This document shows, one piece after another, positions 8,209-16,323 of a stretch of DNA of 64,000 nucleotides. The stretch is from Streptomyces sp. S465 (GTDB taxonomy: Bacteria; Actinomycetota; Actinomycetes; Streptomycetales; Streptomycetaceae), in NCBI RefSeq assembly GCF_026898115.1, contig NZ_CP114036.1, positions 9,232,001 through 9,296,000 of the forward strand. The letters run 5' to 3'. Each line of letters begins with the position of its first letter. The stretch's first letter is position 1. Under the pieces are notes generated by a model. It was given only the letters and a program-made list of their open reading frames with translations. It did no database searches and was not told the origin of the DNA. A program made the translations under genes and the position numbers.

Positions 8209-9192
8209 GTGGTTTATCAGGTAGTGGTCACGCGAGGTTATGCGCAGCCGGACGGCAGCACCGTTTTCGGTGACATCGGGCTCTCCCGGCTGACCGACGC
8301 CGGACTGGCGTGGCGCGTACTGAACGAGGAGGTCGGGGAACTGCGGGCGGAGCAGCTCGCGGAAGCCGACGCGGTCCTGGTGCTCGGGCACGAGCGGATC
8401 ACGGCGCGTTCCCTACCGGCCTCGGGCCGGCTCCGGCATGTCGCGCGGTTCGGCGCCGGTTTCGACGCCGTCGACACCGAGGCCTGTGCCCGGCGCGGTG
8501 TGCTGGTCACCAACGCCCCTGACGCGGTACGGCGGCCGGTGGCCGACTCCGTGATCGCGCTGCTGTACGCGCTCTCGCACCACCTGGTCGTCAAGGACAG
8601 GCTGGTGCGCGAGGGACGCTGGGCGGAGCGCGGGGCGTGGCGCGGCCCCGGGCTGACCGGGGCCACCGTGGGCATCGTCGGGCTCGGCGGCATCGGACTG
8701 GAGACGGCACGGCGGGTACGCGCGCAGGGACTGCGCGTCCTCGGCTACAACCGCAGCGACCGCGCCCGGGAGGCGGCCGAGACCGGCGTCGAACTCGCCA
8801 CGCTGGACGACGTACTGAGCACCAGTGACTACGTGGTCGTCGCCGTCGCCGCCAACCCCGGCACCCGGCACCTCATCGGAGAACGGGAACTGGCGCTGAT
8901 GCGTCCCACCGCCCGGCTGATCAACGTCTCGCGCGGCGTGGTGGTCGACGAGGAGGCGCTCGTCGCACGGCTGTCGGACAGCCGGCTGGCCGGAGCCGGC
9001 CTGGACGTGTTCACCGAGGAGCCGCTCACCCCGGACAGCCCGCTGACCGCGCTGGACAACGTGATCCTCGCGCCGCACTCCCTGTGCTGGACCGACCAGT
9101 ACACGGCCGCCGTGTCGGCGAGCGTGATGGCGTCGCTCATCGCCGTGAGCCGCGGCGAACAGCCCCCGGAGACGGTCAACGGCCCCTTCTGA
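8209..9192 (+). CDS. D-isomer-specific 2-hydroxyacid dehydrogenase
   Basis: NAD-dependent reductase/dehydrogenase of 2-oxo or D-2-hydroxy acids (phosphoglycerate dehydrogenase type, 327 aa). The Rossmann fingerprint GIVGLGGIGLETA is at about residues 158-170. Catalytic Arg lies in NVSRGVVVDEEALV, the Glu in DVFTEEPL and the His in LAPHSLCW. The substrate-domain segment FGAGFDAVDTEACARRGV is intact. GTG start at 8209 follows GAGAAGGG closely. It opens the second co-directional block after the 8041-8080 hairpin. A paralogue with a different sequence lies at 17289-18284, suggesting two hydroxyacid steps in the locus. Confidence 0.9.
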   Translation: MVYQVVVTRGYAQPDGSTVFGDIGLSRLTDAGLAWRVLNEEVGELRAEQLAEADAVLVLGHERITARSLPASGRLRHVARFGAGFDAVDTEACARRGVLVTNAPDAVRRPVADSVIALLYALSHHLVVKDRLVREGRWAERGAWRGPGLTGATVGIVGLGGIGLETARRVRAQGLRVLGYNRSDRAREAAETGVELATLDDVLSTSDYVVVAVAANPGTRHLIGERELALMRPTARLINVSRGVVVDEEALVARLSDSRLAGAGLDVFTEEPLTPDSPLTALDNVILAPHSLCWTDQYTAAVSASVMASLIAVSRGEQPPETVNGPF

Positions 9193-9240
9193 CCGGATGA
9201 CTCGAATGACGCCGGACGACTCGAACAAGAGGGACAGGAC

Positions 9241-10008
9241 ATGACGGAGCACAGCACGGGCCGCCGCACCGCGGTCATCACGGGAGCGGCGTCCACGCGG
9301 GGCATCGGCCGCGCCCTCGCCGGCCGGCTGGCCGCGGCCGGCTGGCACCTCGGCCTGCTCGACATCGACCCGGAGGTCGAGAAGGCCGCCGCCGGGATCC
9401 GCGCCGAGTACGGTGTCGCCGCGGTCGGCGCGGTCGCGGACATCGCCGACCCCGCCGCCGTGGACACGGCCGTCACCGCCTTCGAAGCCGAACTGCCGCC
9501 GGTCACCGGGCTGGTCAACAGCGCGGGCATCAGCTCACCGGTGTCCTTCCTCGACGCGGACCTGGCCACCTGGGAACGTGTCATGCGGATCAACGCCACC
9601 GGAACCTTCGTGGTGAGCAAGCGCATCGTGCCCGGCATGGCCGAGCGCGGCCACGGCCGGGTGGTCAGCCTCGGTTCGACGGCGATGCAGAACGGCGGCG
9701 GCACCTACAGCAAGTCCACCTACGCCGCGTCCAAGGGCGCGATCGAGGCGTTCAGCCGGGCCCTCGCCCTGGAGGTGGCCCCACGCGGGGTGACGGTCAA
9801 CGTCGTCGCGCCCGCCACCATCGACACCGACATCATGGGCGGCCGGATCACCGACGACCGCAAACCCGCCTTCCTGTCCCAGCTTCCGGTGGGGCGGCTC
9901 GGCACCACCCGCGATGTCGCCGCGCTCGTCGAGTTCCTCCTCGGCGAGGACGCCGGCTACATCACCGGCGCCACCTACAACATCAACGGAGGCCTTCGCA
10001 TTGGCTGA
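9241..10008 (+). CDS. SDR family oxidoreductase
   Basis: Classical short-chain dehydrogenase (255 aa). The cofactor motif VITGAASTRGIGRALA is at residues 12-27, the NSAG motif at about 89-93, and the active-site Tyr/Lys in STYAASKGAIEAFS with Ser in VSLGSTAMQ. The C-terminal ITGATYNINGGLRIG is typical. It is strikingly similar to the SDR at 11076-11864, including the IDTDIMGGRITDDRK substrate-loop segment, so the two are paralogues flanking the isomerase. AGAGGGACAGG precedes the ATG. It probably oxidises a sugar or polyol hydroxyl in the pathway; the exact step is unknown. Confidence 0.9.
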   Translation: MTEHSTGRRTAVITGAASTRGIGRALAGRLAAAGWHLGLLDIDPEVEKAAAGIRAEYGVAAVGAVADIADPAAVDTAVTAFEAELPPVTGLVNSAGISSPVSFLDADLATWERVMRINATGTFVVSKRIVPGMAERGHGRVVSLGSTAMQNGGGTYSKSTYAASKGAIEAFSRALALEVAPRGVTVNVVAPATIDTDIMGGRITDDRKPAFLSQLPVGRLGTTRDVAALVEFLLGEDAGYITGATYNINGGLRIG

Positions 10009-11026
10009 TGTCCCGGCGCCCCCGGCGTCCCCCGCCGCCGCCCCGCCCGCTTCCACGAAGCGGCCGTCCCTGGCCGCGCCGTCCCGCCTCCCGGTCCCGC
10101 ACACACCCGAGACCTGGCCGATCGCCGCCGCCATGCTCCAGTTCCCGCCGCACGCGGCGGACGGCACCCCGGTGGCGAAGCTCGACCCCGAGGAATGGCG
10201 GCGCCTGCTCCAGCCCGTCGTGGACGAGGGCTTCACCCATCTGGAACTGTCCACCGCCTGGCTGCCCCTGGGCGACCTGGACCGCGCCCGGCTGACGGCG
10301 CTGCGCGAGGTCCTGGCCGACGCGGGGCTCGCCGTACCCGGTGTCGGCGTCGTCCGCCGCAGTGTCGTCCACCCCGAGCGCGGCGAGGACCATCTCGCCT
10401 TCTCCCACCGGACCGTCGACGCGGCCGCCGCGCTGGGCGCGGACGTCGTCTGCCTCGGACTTCACGACGCGCTGAGCCCCCGGCAACGGCGGGCGCTGTG
10501 GTTCTGGACGGTTCCGGGCGACGACGTACCGCCCCGCCACGACCGGCAGGTGCGCGCGCTCGCCGTCCACCGGTTCCGCGAACTCGCCGTCCACGCCGCC
10601 GACGTCGGTGTGGAACTCTCCCTGGAGCTGTATGAGAACACCTATCTGGGCAGCGGTGACGAGGCGGTCCGGTTCCTCGACGACATCGGCCATGAAGCGG
10701 TCGGACTCAATCCCGACCTCGGCAACCTGCTGCGCGTCCAGGGGCCGGTGGACACCTGGGAGTACCTGGTCTCGGTCACCGCGCCCCGCACCAACTACTG
10801 GCACGTCAAGAACTACGCCCGTCTGGAGGACCCGGCCACCGGCACCGTGCTCACCCACCCCACATCCCTGGAACTCGGCGTGATCGACTACCGAGCCGCC
10901 GTCCGCTACGCGATCTCCCAGGGCTTCGGCGGCACCTTCGTGGTCGAGCACTACGGCGGCGACGGCCTGAGCGTGGGCGCCACCAACGCCGCGTACCTCA
11001 GGCGCGTCCTGCCCCGCACCGACTGA
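10001..11026 (+). CDS. Sugar phosphate isomerase/epimerase-like TIM-barrel protein
   Basis: Xylose-isomerase-like TIM barrel (341 aa). Metal-site residues are seen as Glu in LSLELYENTYLG, Asp in GLNPDLGNLLR, His in NYWHVKNYAR and Glu in TFVVEHYGGD, the pattern of sugar isomerases, epimerases and IolE-type dehydratases. I start it at the TTG at 10001, which has GGAGG (9988-9992) eight bases ahead and overlaps the upstream SDR stop by eight bases; there is no ATG or GTG with a comparable site. The N-terminus is Pro/Ala-rich for about 30 residues. It lies between two paralogous SDRs, which suggests oxidation, epimerisation and reduction at one sugar carbon. Confidence 0.8.
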   Translation: MADVPAPPASPAAAPPASTKRPSLAAPSRLPVPHTPETWPIAAAMLQFPPHAADGTPVAKLDPEEWRRLLQPVVDEGFTHLELSTAWLPLGDLDRARLTALREVLADAGLAVPGVGVVRRSVVHPERGEDHLAFSHRTVDAAAALGADVVCLGLHDALSPRQRRALWFWTVPGDDVPPRHDRQVRALAVHRFRELAVHAADVGVELSLELYENTYLGSGDEAVRFLDDIGHEAVGLNPDLGNLLRVQGPVDTWEYLVSVTAPRTNYWHVKNYARLEDPATGTVLTHPTSLELGVIDYRAAVRYAISQGFGGTFVVEHYGGDGLSVGATNAAYLRRVLPRTD

Positions 11027-11075
11027 CCGTACGACACCCGCCGGTACGACACCCGCCCGTACGAACTGGAGAGCC

Positions 11076-11864
11076 GTGACACTTCCACCACCGCCCGCCG
11101 CGGAGTTCCCCGCCGCCCGCACCGCGATCGTCACCGGCGCCGCGTCACCGCGCGGCATCGGACGGGCCACCGCCGCCCAGCTCGCCGCCGAGGGCTGGTC
11201 GGTCGCCGTGCTCGACCTGGACGAGACCGCCTGCCGCGGCGTGGCCACCGCCCTGACCGCCCAACACCACGTCGCCTGCCTCGGCATCGGCGTGGACATC
11301 AGGGACCGCGCCGCGGTGGACGCCGCCGTGCACCGCGTCGGCACCGAACTGCCGCAGCTCGTCGGGCTCGTCAACAACGCCGGCGTCAGCTCGCCGGTGC
11401 CCTTCCTCGACGTCACGGACGCCGAATGGCACCGGGTGATCGACGTCAACCTGCACGGGACCTTCCACGTCACCCACGCCGCGGCGAAACTCATGGCCGA
11501 ACACCGGATCGGCCGTATCGTCAACATCTCCTCCACCTCCGCCGAACGCGGCGGCGGGGTGTACGGACGAGCCGCCTACTCGGCCTCCAAGGCCGCGCTG
11601 CTCGGCCTCTCCCGCACCCTTGCCCGGGAGCTCGGCCCCTACGGCATCACCGCCAACTCCGTGGCGCCCGGCTCCATCGACACCGACATCATGGGCGGCC
11701 GGCTGACCGACGAGCGCAAGGCCGTACTGCTGAAGGACCTGCCCGTCGGCCGCATCGGCACCGTGGACGACGTGGCCGCGGTCGTCGCCTTCCTGCTGAG
11801 CGAGCGCGCCGGCTACCTCACGGGCGTCACCTACGACGTCAACGGCGGATCGCACATCGCATGA
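11076..11864 (+). CDS. SDR family oxidoreductase (paralogue of the SDR at 9241)
   Basis: Classical SDR of 262 aa. VTGAASPRGIGRATAAQ forms the cofactor loop, NNAGVSSPVPFLD the NNAG region, and SSTSAERGGGVYGRAAYSASK carries the catalytic Ser, Tyr and Lys. IDTDIMGGRLTDERK and LTGVTYDVNGGSHIA at the end mirror the SDR at 9241-10008, pointing to gene duplication. GTG start with GGAGAG eight bases upstream. It overlaps the next SDR by ATGA. Together these three SDRs probably act on successive sugar-derived intermediates. Confidence 0.9.
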   Translation: MTLPPPPAAEFPAARTAIVTGAASPRGIGRATAAQLAAEGWSVAVLDLDETACRGVATALTAQHHVACLGIGVDIRDRAAVDAAVHRVGTELPQLVGLVNNAGVSSPVPFLDVTDAEWHRVIDVNLHGTFHVTHAAAKLMAEHRIGRIVNISSTSAERGGGVYGRAAYSASKAALLGLSRTLARELGPYGITANSVAPGSIDTDIMGGRLTDERKAVLLKDLPVGRIGTVDDVAAVVAFLLSERAGYLTGVTYDVNGGSHIA

Positions 11865-12646
11865 CGCACCCGCACCCCAAGCACCCAGACGTGGAGGACG
11901 ACAGCACCGTGGACGTTCCGTTCACCGCCGACCTGACCGGCAAGACGGCCGTGGTCACCGGGGCGAGTACCGGTATCGGCCACGCGATCGCCGAGCTCTA
12001 CCTGCGCAACGGCGCGACCGTGATCGGCATCCACCGCCGCGAGAGCGCCGCGCACACCGGAGCGTACGTCCCGGTGAGCGCCGACCTGAGCGATCCGGAG
12101 CAGGTGCGCGCCACCGCCGCCGGGATACTGCGCGAGCACCGGGTCGACATCCTGGTCAACAACGCGGGCCTCAACCTCCGGCACCGCTTCGAGGAGTTCC
12201 CGGCCGCGGACTGGGACCGGGTCCAGCAGCTCAACGTGCGCACGGTCGTCGAACTGACCCAGCTCTTCGGCCGGCCGATGCTCGAACGGGGCTCGGGCGC
12301 GATCGTCAATCTGGCCTCGATGCTCTCCTTCACCGGTGGCTTCACCGCCTCCGCGTACGCCGCGTCCAAGGGCGCCGTCGGACAGTTCACCAAGTCGGTG
12401 GCGAACGAGTGGGCGCCGAAGGGCGTCCGCGTCAACGCCATCGCGCCGGGCTTCATCGACACCGAGATGAACGTGGCGCTCGTCGCCGACGAGACCCGCA
12501 ACCGCCAGATCCTCGAACGCATCCCGGCGGGGCGGTGGGGCACCGCACGGGACATCGCGGGCGCCGCGCTGTTCCTGGTGTCCGACGCCGCCCGCTTCAT
12601 CCACGGAACCGTGCTGCCCGTCGACGGCGGCTACCTTGCCCGCTGA
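11861..12646 (+). CDS. SDR family oxidoreductase
   Basis: Third SDR of the locus, of a different subgroup (2-deoxy-D-gluconate 3-dehydrogenase-like). Motifs: TAVVTGASTGIGHAIAELY, NNAGLNLRHRFEEFP, NLASMLSFTGGFTASAYAASK with the catalytic Tyr and Lys, and HGTVLPVDGGYLAR at the end. The start is ambiguous. The ATG at 11861 overlaps the previous stop (ATGA) and gives 261 aa. A GTG at 11909 has a GGAGG 11 bases upstream, begins MDVPFTADLTGKT and gives 245 aa, closer to the family length. The next gene follows after 18 bases. A sugar or keto-sugar acid is the likely substrate. Confidence 0.88.
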   Translation: MTHPHPKHPDVEDDSTVDVPFTADLTGKTAVVTGASTGIGHAIAELYLRNGATVIGIHRRESAAHTGAYVPVSADLSDPEQVRATAAGILREHRVDILVNNAGLNLRHRFEEFPAADWDRVQQLNVRTVVELTQLFGRPMLERGSGAIVNLASMLSFTGGFTASAYAASKGAVGQFTKSVANEWAPKGVRVNAIAPGFIDTEMNVALVADETRNRQILERIPAGRWGTARDIAGAALFLVSDAARFIHGTVLPVDGGYLAR

Positions 12647-12664
12647 CGCCGAAAGGAACGCGCT

Positions 12665-13708
12665 GTGATGAAAGCCGTCGTCGTCCACGGACCGGGAGAC
12701 CTGCGCGTGGACGCGCTGCCCGAACCCGAGCCGGCACCGGACCGGGTTCTGGTCCGCGTCGTCTACGGAGGCATCTGCGGCTCCGACCTGCACTACGCCG
12801 CGGACGGCCGCAACGGCCCCTACACGGTCACCGAACCGCTGGTCCTCGGCCACGAGGTGGTCGGCGTCGTCGCCGGGGCGGGAGAAGACGTGCCGGACGC
12901 GCCGGCCGTCGGCTCCCGCGTCGCCCTGCACCCGGCGACCCCCTGCGCTCCGGCCGGCACCACCGCGCCCACCGGCCTGCACCTGGACCCGGACGGCAGC
13001 TACTTCGGCAGCGCCTCCACCCGGCCGCACACCCAGGGCGGCTTCGTGGAACTCCTGGAGGTACGTCCCTCCCAGCTCCGCCCGCTGCCCGCCGCACTGC
13101 CCCTGCGCCGGGCCGTACTGGCCGAGCCGCTGGCCGTCGTCCTGCACGGTACGGCCCGCCTGGGCGACCGGATACGGGGCGCGACGGCGCTGGTCAGCGG
13201 CGCCGGCCCGATCGGTGCGCTGGCCGTCGCGGCACTGCGGCACGCGGGCGCCGCCGAGATCACCGCCGTCGACCTCGCGGACTTCCCGCTGCGGACCGCC
13301 GCCGCGGTCGGCGCCACCACGACCGTGAACCTCTCCGAGGGCGGCACCGTCGACCGGTCGGCGTTCGACGTGACGGTCGAAGCGGCGGGCGCCGTCGCCT
13401 CGCTCGCCACCGCGCTGGACGCGGTACGCCCCGGCGGCGTCGTGCTCCAGCTCGGCATACTGCCGCGCGAACCGGTGCCGGTCGCCATGTCGACACTCAT
13501 CGCCAAGGAGCTGACGCTGTACGGCTCCCAGCGCTTCGACACCGAACTGGATGCCGCGATCGCCCTGCTGGCCGCCGACCCCGCGCTGGACGTGGTGCTC
13601 AGCCACGAGTTCACCGTCGAGGACGCCGCGGAGGCGTTCCGCTGCGCCGCCGACTCCTCCCGGTCCGCCAAGACGGTGCTCCGGGTCTCCGCCGACCCGG
13701 ACGCCTGA
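12665..13708 (+). CDS. L-idonate 5-dehydrogenase-like zinc-type alcohol dehydrogenase
   Basis: Medium-chain dehydrogenase/reductase (347 aa). The catalytic-zinc segment GGICGSDLHYAADG and LVLGHEVVGVV are present, and SGAGPIGALAVAAL is the NAD(P) Rossmann motif. The segments FGSASTRPHTQGGFVE and LRRAVLAEPLAVVLHGTARL match L-idonate 5-dehydrogenases. The structural-zinc lobe has lost its four Cys pattern: only one Cys remains in HPATPCAPAGTT, so the structural metal is probably absent. GTG at 12665 is directly followed by ATG; GAAAGGA lies eight bases before the GTG. It likely oxidises a C5 hydroxyl of a sugar acid. Confidence 0.85.
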   Translation: MMKAVVVHGPGDLRVDALPEPEPAPDRVLVRVVYGGICGSDLHYAADGRNGPYTVTEPLVLGHEVVGVVAGAGEDVPDAPAVGSRVALHPATPCAPAGTTAPTGLHLDPDGSYFGSASTRPHTQGGFVELLEVRPSQLRPLPAALPLRRAVLAEPLAVVLHGTARLGDRIRGATALVSGAGPIGALAVAALRHAGAAEITAVDLADFPLRTAAAVGATTTVNLSEGGTVDRSAFDVTVEAAGAVASLATALDAVRPGGVVLQLGILPREPVPVAMSTLIAKELTLYGSQRFDTELDAAIALLAADPALDVVLSHEFTVEDAAEAFRCAADSSRSAKTVLRVSADPDA

Positions 13709-13756
13709 ACCCGCACGACATCACCGAACCGCACCGCACCGCAAGGGAGTGTTCCC

Positions 13757-14434
13757 ATGATCCACGTACGCACCCGGATCGACCGTCCGTCCGCCGATGT
13801 CGTGGCCGCGCTCGGCCGCTTCTCCGCCGCGACCATCCACGAGGCACAGGGCCGCAAGGGCGCCCTGGCACACCGGCTGAAGCCCGTGGACCCGGCGATG
13901 TCCTTCTGCGGACCGGCCTTCACGGTCGACGCGCAGGCGGGCGACAACATCATGGTGCAGGTCGCCATCTCCTACGCCCGCGCCGGTGACGTCGTGATCG
14001 TAGCGGGGTCGGAGTACGAACAGGCGGGCTCCTTCGGAGACGTACTGGCCACCGCCTGCCAGAGCAGGCAACTGGCCGCCTTCGTCACCGACTCCGGTGT
14101 GCGCGACAGCGCTGACCTGCGCAAGCTCGGCTTCCCCGTCTTCTCCGGCACGGTGTGCATCGAGGGAACGGTCAAGGAGACCCTCGGCCAGGTGAACCGC
14201 CCGATCTCCATCGGCGGGCAGATCGTCCGGCCCGGCGACATCCTGCGCGGCGACGCCGACGGCATCGTCGTCATCGACCCGGAGGAGGCCGAGGAGGTCG
14301 TCCGGCTCTGCCAGGAGCGCGAGGACCACGAGGCGAAGATCCGCGAACAGCACCGGCGTGGTGGCAAAACGCTGATCGAGGTGCACGGACTGACCGAGAA
14401 GCTCAAGGCCAAGGGCCTGGTCGTCGAGGAGTGA
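13757..14434 (+). CDS. 4-carboxy-4-hydroxy-2-oxoadipate aldolase/oxaloacetate decarboxylase-like (RraA family)
   Basis: RraA-fold protein (225 aa) resembling LigK/GalC class II aldolases, which split 4-hydroxy-4-carboxy-2-oxoadipate to pyruvate and oxaloacetate and can decarboxylate oxaloacetate. The FSAATIHEAQGRKGAL N-terminus, GPAFTVDAQAGDNIMV, and FVTDSGVRDSADLRKLG (with the GxRD Arg and Asp that bind substrate and metal) are diagnostic; RGDADGIVVIDPEEAEEV completes the fold. A good ribosome-binding site (CAAGGGAG) precedes the ATG. As the only C-C lyase in the island, it is the likely step feeding central metabolism. It overlaps the following gene by GTGA. Confidence 0.87.
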   Translation: MIHVRTRIDRPSADVVAALGRFSAATIHEAQGRKGALAHRLKPVDPAMSFCGPAFTVDAQAGDNIMVQVAISYARAGDVVIVAGSEYEQAGSFGDVLATACQSRQLAAFVTDSGVRDSADLRKLGFPVFSGTVCIEGTVKETLGQVNRPISIGGQIVRPGDILRGDADGIVVIDPEEAEEVVRLCQEREDHEAKIREQHRRGGKTLIEVHGLTEKLKAKGLVVEE

Positions 14435-15318
14435 ACCGGCCCGTGAACGGACCCGACGTGGCCGTGCTCGGCCTCGGCCCGATGGGCGCCCCGGTGGCCC
14501 GGCACATCGCCCGCGCCGGCTTCCCGCTCCAGGTGTGGAACCGGACCCGCGCCAGGGCGGAGGAGTTCGGCCACCGGGCCGTCGCCCGCCCCGATGAACT
14601 GCGCGCGAGAATCGTCCTGTCGGCCCTGCCGGACATCGACCAGCTCGACGACATCGCGCCCGAGCCGGTGGTACGCCGCTGGGCCGCCCAGGGCACCACG
14701 CACCTGGCCGTCCTGAGCACCACGTCTCCCGACAAGGTGCGCGGGCTCGCCGGCCGGCTCGGACGGCACGGCCTGGCCGTGCTCGACGCGCCGATGAGCG
14801 GCGGCGACGCGGGCGCCCGCGCGGGCACGCTGAGCCTGATGGTGGGCGCCGACCCGGAGGCGTACCGGACCGTGGAACCGGTACTGAGGTCCTTCGCCAC
14901 CACCATCGAGCACATGGGCCCGCCCGGCGCGGGCAGCGCGGCCAAGCTGTGCAACCAGGTGATCGTCGCCGGCACCCTGGTGGCCGTGGCCGAAGCCCTC
15001 GACCTGGGCCGCAGAGCGGGCCTGTCCGGCGGACAACTGGTGCGCGTGCTCCAGGGCGGCCTGGCCGCCACCGCCGTCCTCGACGCCAAGGCGGAAAAGA
15101 TCCTGCACCGCGACTACCGCCTCGGCGGCAGCGGAACCAACCAGGTCAAGGACCTGCGGTACGCCACCGCGCTGGCCGACACCCTCGGCGCCGGCCTGCC
15201 GCAGACCCGGCGCACCCGTGCCCTCTTCGAGGAGGTGCTGCGCCGGGGCCTCGGCGGCGCGGACCACACGGCGGTGTACGAGGTCGTCTCCGGGGGAGCC
15301 GCGGCCGGGGAGGAGTGA
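14431..15318 (+). CDS. NAD(P)-dependent 3-hydroxyacid dehydrogenase (GarR/HIBADH type)
   Basis: Beta-hydroxyacid dehydrogenase family (295 aa), the group that includes tartronate semialdehyde reductase and 3-hydroxyisobutyrate dehydrogenase. LGLGPMGAPVARHIARAG is the cofactor loop, APMSGGDAGARAGTLSLMV the substrate loop (SGG), and GSAAKLCNQVIVAG carries the catalytic Lys and conserved Asn. The helix repeat EALDLGRRAGLS follows. Start GTG at 14431 overlaps the aldolase stop by GTGA, so coupling is likely; a GTG at 14443 is an alternative. In context it probably reduces a semialdehyde released by the aldolase. Confidence 0.88.
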   Translation: MNRPVNGPDVAVLGLGPMGAPVARHIARAGFPLQVWNRTRARAEEFGHRAVARPDELRARIVLSALPDIDQLDDIAPEPVVRRWAAQGTTHLAVLSTTSPDKVRGLAGRLGRHGLAVLDAPMSGGDAGARAGTLSLMVGADPEAYRTVEPVLRSFATTIEHMGPPGAGSAAKLCNQVIVAGTLVAVAEALDLGRRAGLSGGQLVRVLQGGLAATAVLDAKAEKILHRDYRLGGSGTNQVKDLRYATALADTLGAGLPQTRRTRALFEEVLRRGLGGADHTAVYEVVSGGAAAGEE

Positions 15319-15389
15319 GCGGTGCCCGGCTGTTCCGCTGCCGGGCCCCCGCGGGATACGTTCACCCGCAACGATCTGGGAGGAGAGCG

Positions 15390-16319
15390 ATGGACACCCG
15401 CAGGCTCGGATACTTCGTCAGGGTGGTCGACGTCGGCAACATCACCCGGGCCGCGGACTCGCTGCACATCACCCAGTCGGCGCTCAGCCAGCACATCTCG
15501 GCCCTGGAGAGCGACTTCAAGACCCGGCTGCTGGAACGCACCGGCCGCGGCGTCCAGGTCACGGCGTCCGGCCGCTCCCTCTACCGCTACGCGCAGGGCA
15601 TCCTGCGGCTGGAGAAGGCGGCGCGGATCGACCTGCGCGCCGGCAACGACACTCCCGCCGGGCTGGTGACCGTCGGTCTGGCCTCGTACAGCATGGCGCC
15701 GGGTATCGCCGTACCGCTGTTGCGGGCGGTACGCGAGCGGTACCCGAACATCCATCTGCAACTGATCCAGAACCTGACGGTGGTGATGAGCCAGGCGGTG
15801 CTGCTCGGCCAGGTGGACATGGCGCTCATCTACGACCCCGGCTATGTCAAAGGGGTCGTGTTCGACCATGTCCTGGAGGAGGAGTTCCACCTGGTCACCA
15901 GTGCCCGGGTGCCGCGCCTCACCAGCCGCGGCGACACCGTCCCCCTCAAGGAGGCGAGCCGTCTGGACTTCATCATGCCCAACGAACTGCACACCGTCCG
16001 GCGCATCACTGACGCCGCCTTCCACGCCGCTGGGCTGCACTGCTCCGTCGTCGCCGAGGTCGAGCCGGACACGGTGCTGCGGGACGCCGTGGTCAGCGGA
16101 CTCGGCGCCACCGTGCTGCCGCTCACGGCCGTCCAAGCGCACTTCGCCCCCGAGGAGGTGCGGGTCTACCGTTTCGCCGACGCCCGGTTGTCCACCGCGA
16201 TGTCCCTGTGCACCCCGGAGGTGCAGCCGCTCTCGCACGCCGCCGCGCTCGTGGCCGACCTGCTGCGCACGCTCCTGCTCGACCCGTCGGTCCCGGGCCG
16301 CAAAAGCGTGTTGGCGTGA
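15390..16319 (+). CDS. LysR family transcriptional regulator
   Basis: LysR-type regulator of 309 aa: winged helix-turn-helix at residues 4-63 (ADSLHITQSALSQHISALES and LLERTGRGVQVT) and a periplasmic-binding-protein-like effector domain from about 90. The sequence resembles the Nac/CynR-like branch. GGGAGGAGAG lies just before ATG 15390. It is co-directional with the catabolic genes, 71 bases after the last of them, and is convergent with the SDR on the other strand with only four bases between stops. It probably senses a pathway intermediate and controls the island. Confidence 0.88.
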   Translation: MDTRRLGYFVRVVDVGNITRAADSLHITQSALSQHISALESDFKTRLLERTGRGVQVTASGRSLYRYAQGILRLEKAARIDLRAGNDTPAGLVTVGLASYSMAPGIAVPLLRAVRERYPNIHLQLIQNLTVVMSQAVLLGQVDMALIYDPGYVKGVVFDHVLEEEFHLVTSARVPRLTSRGDTVPLKEASRLDFIMPNELHTVRRITDAAFHAAGLHCSVVAEVEPDTVLRDAVVSGLGATVLPLTAVQAHFAPEEVRVYRFADARLSTAMSLCTPEVQPLSHAAALVADLLRTLLLDPSVPGRKSVLA

Positions 16320-16323
16320 GGCG

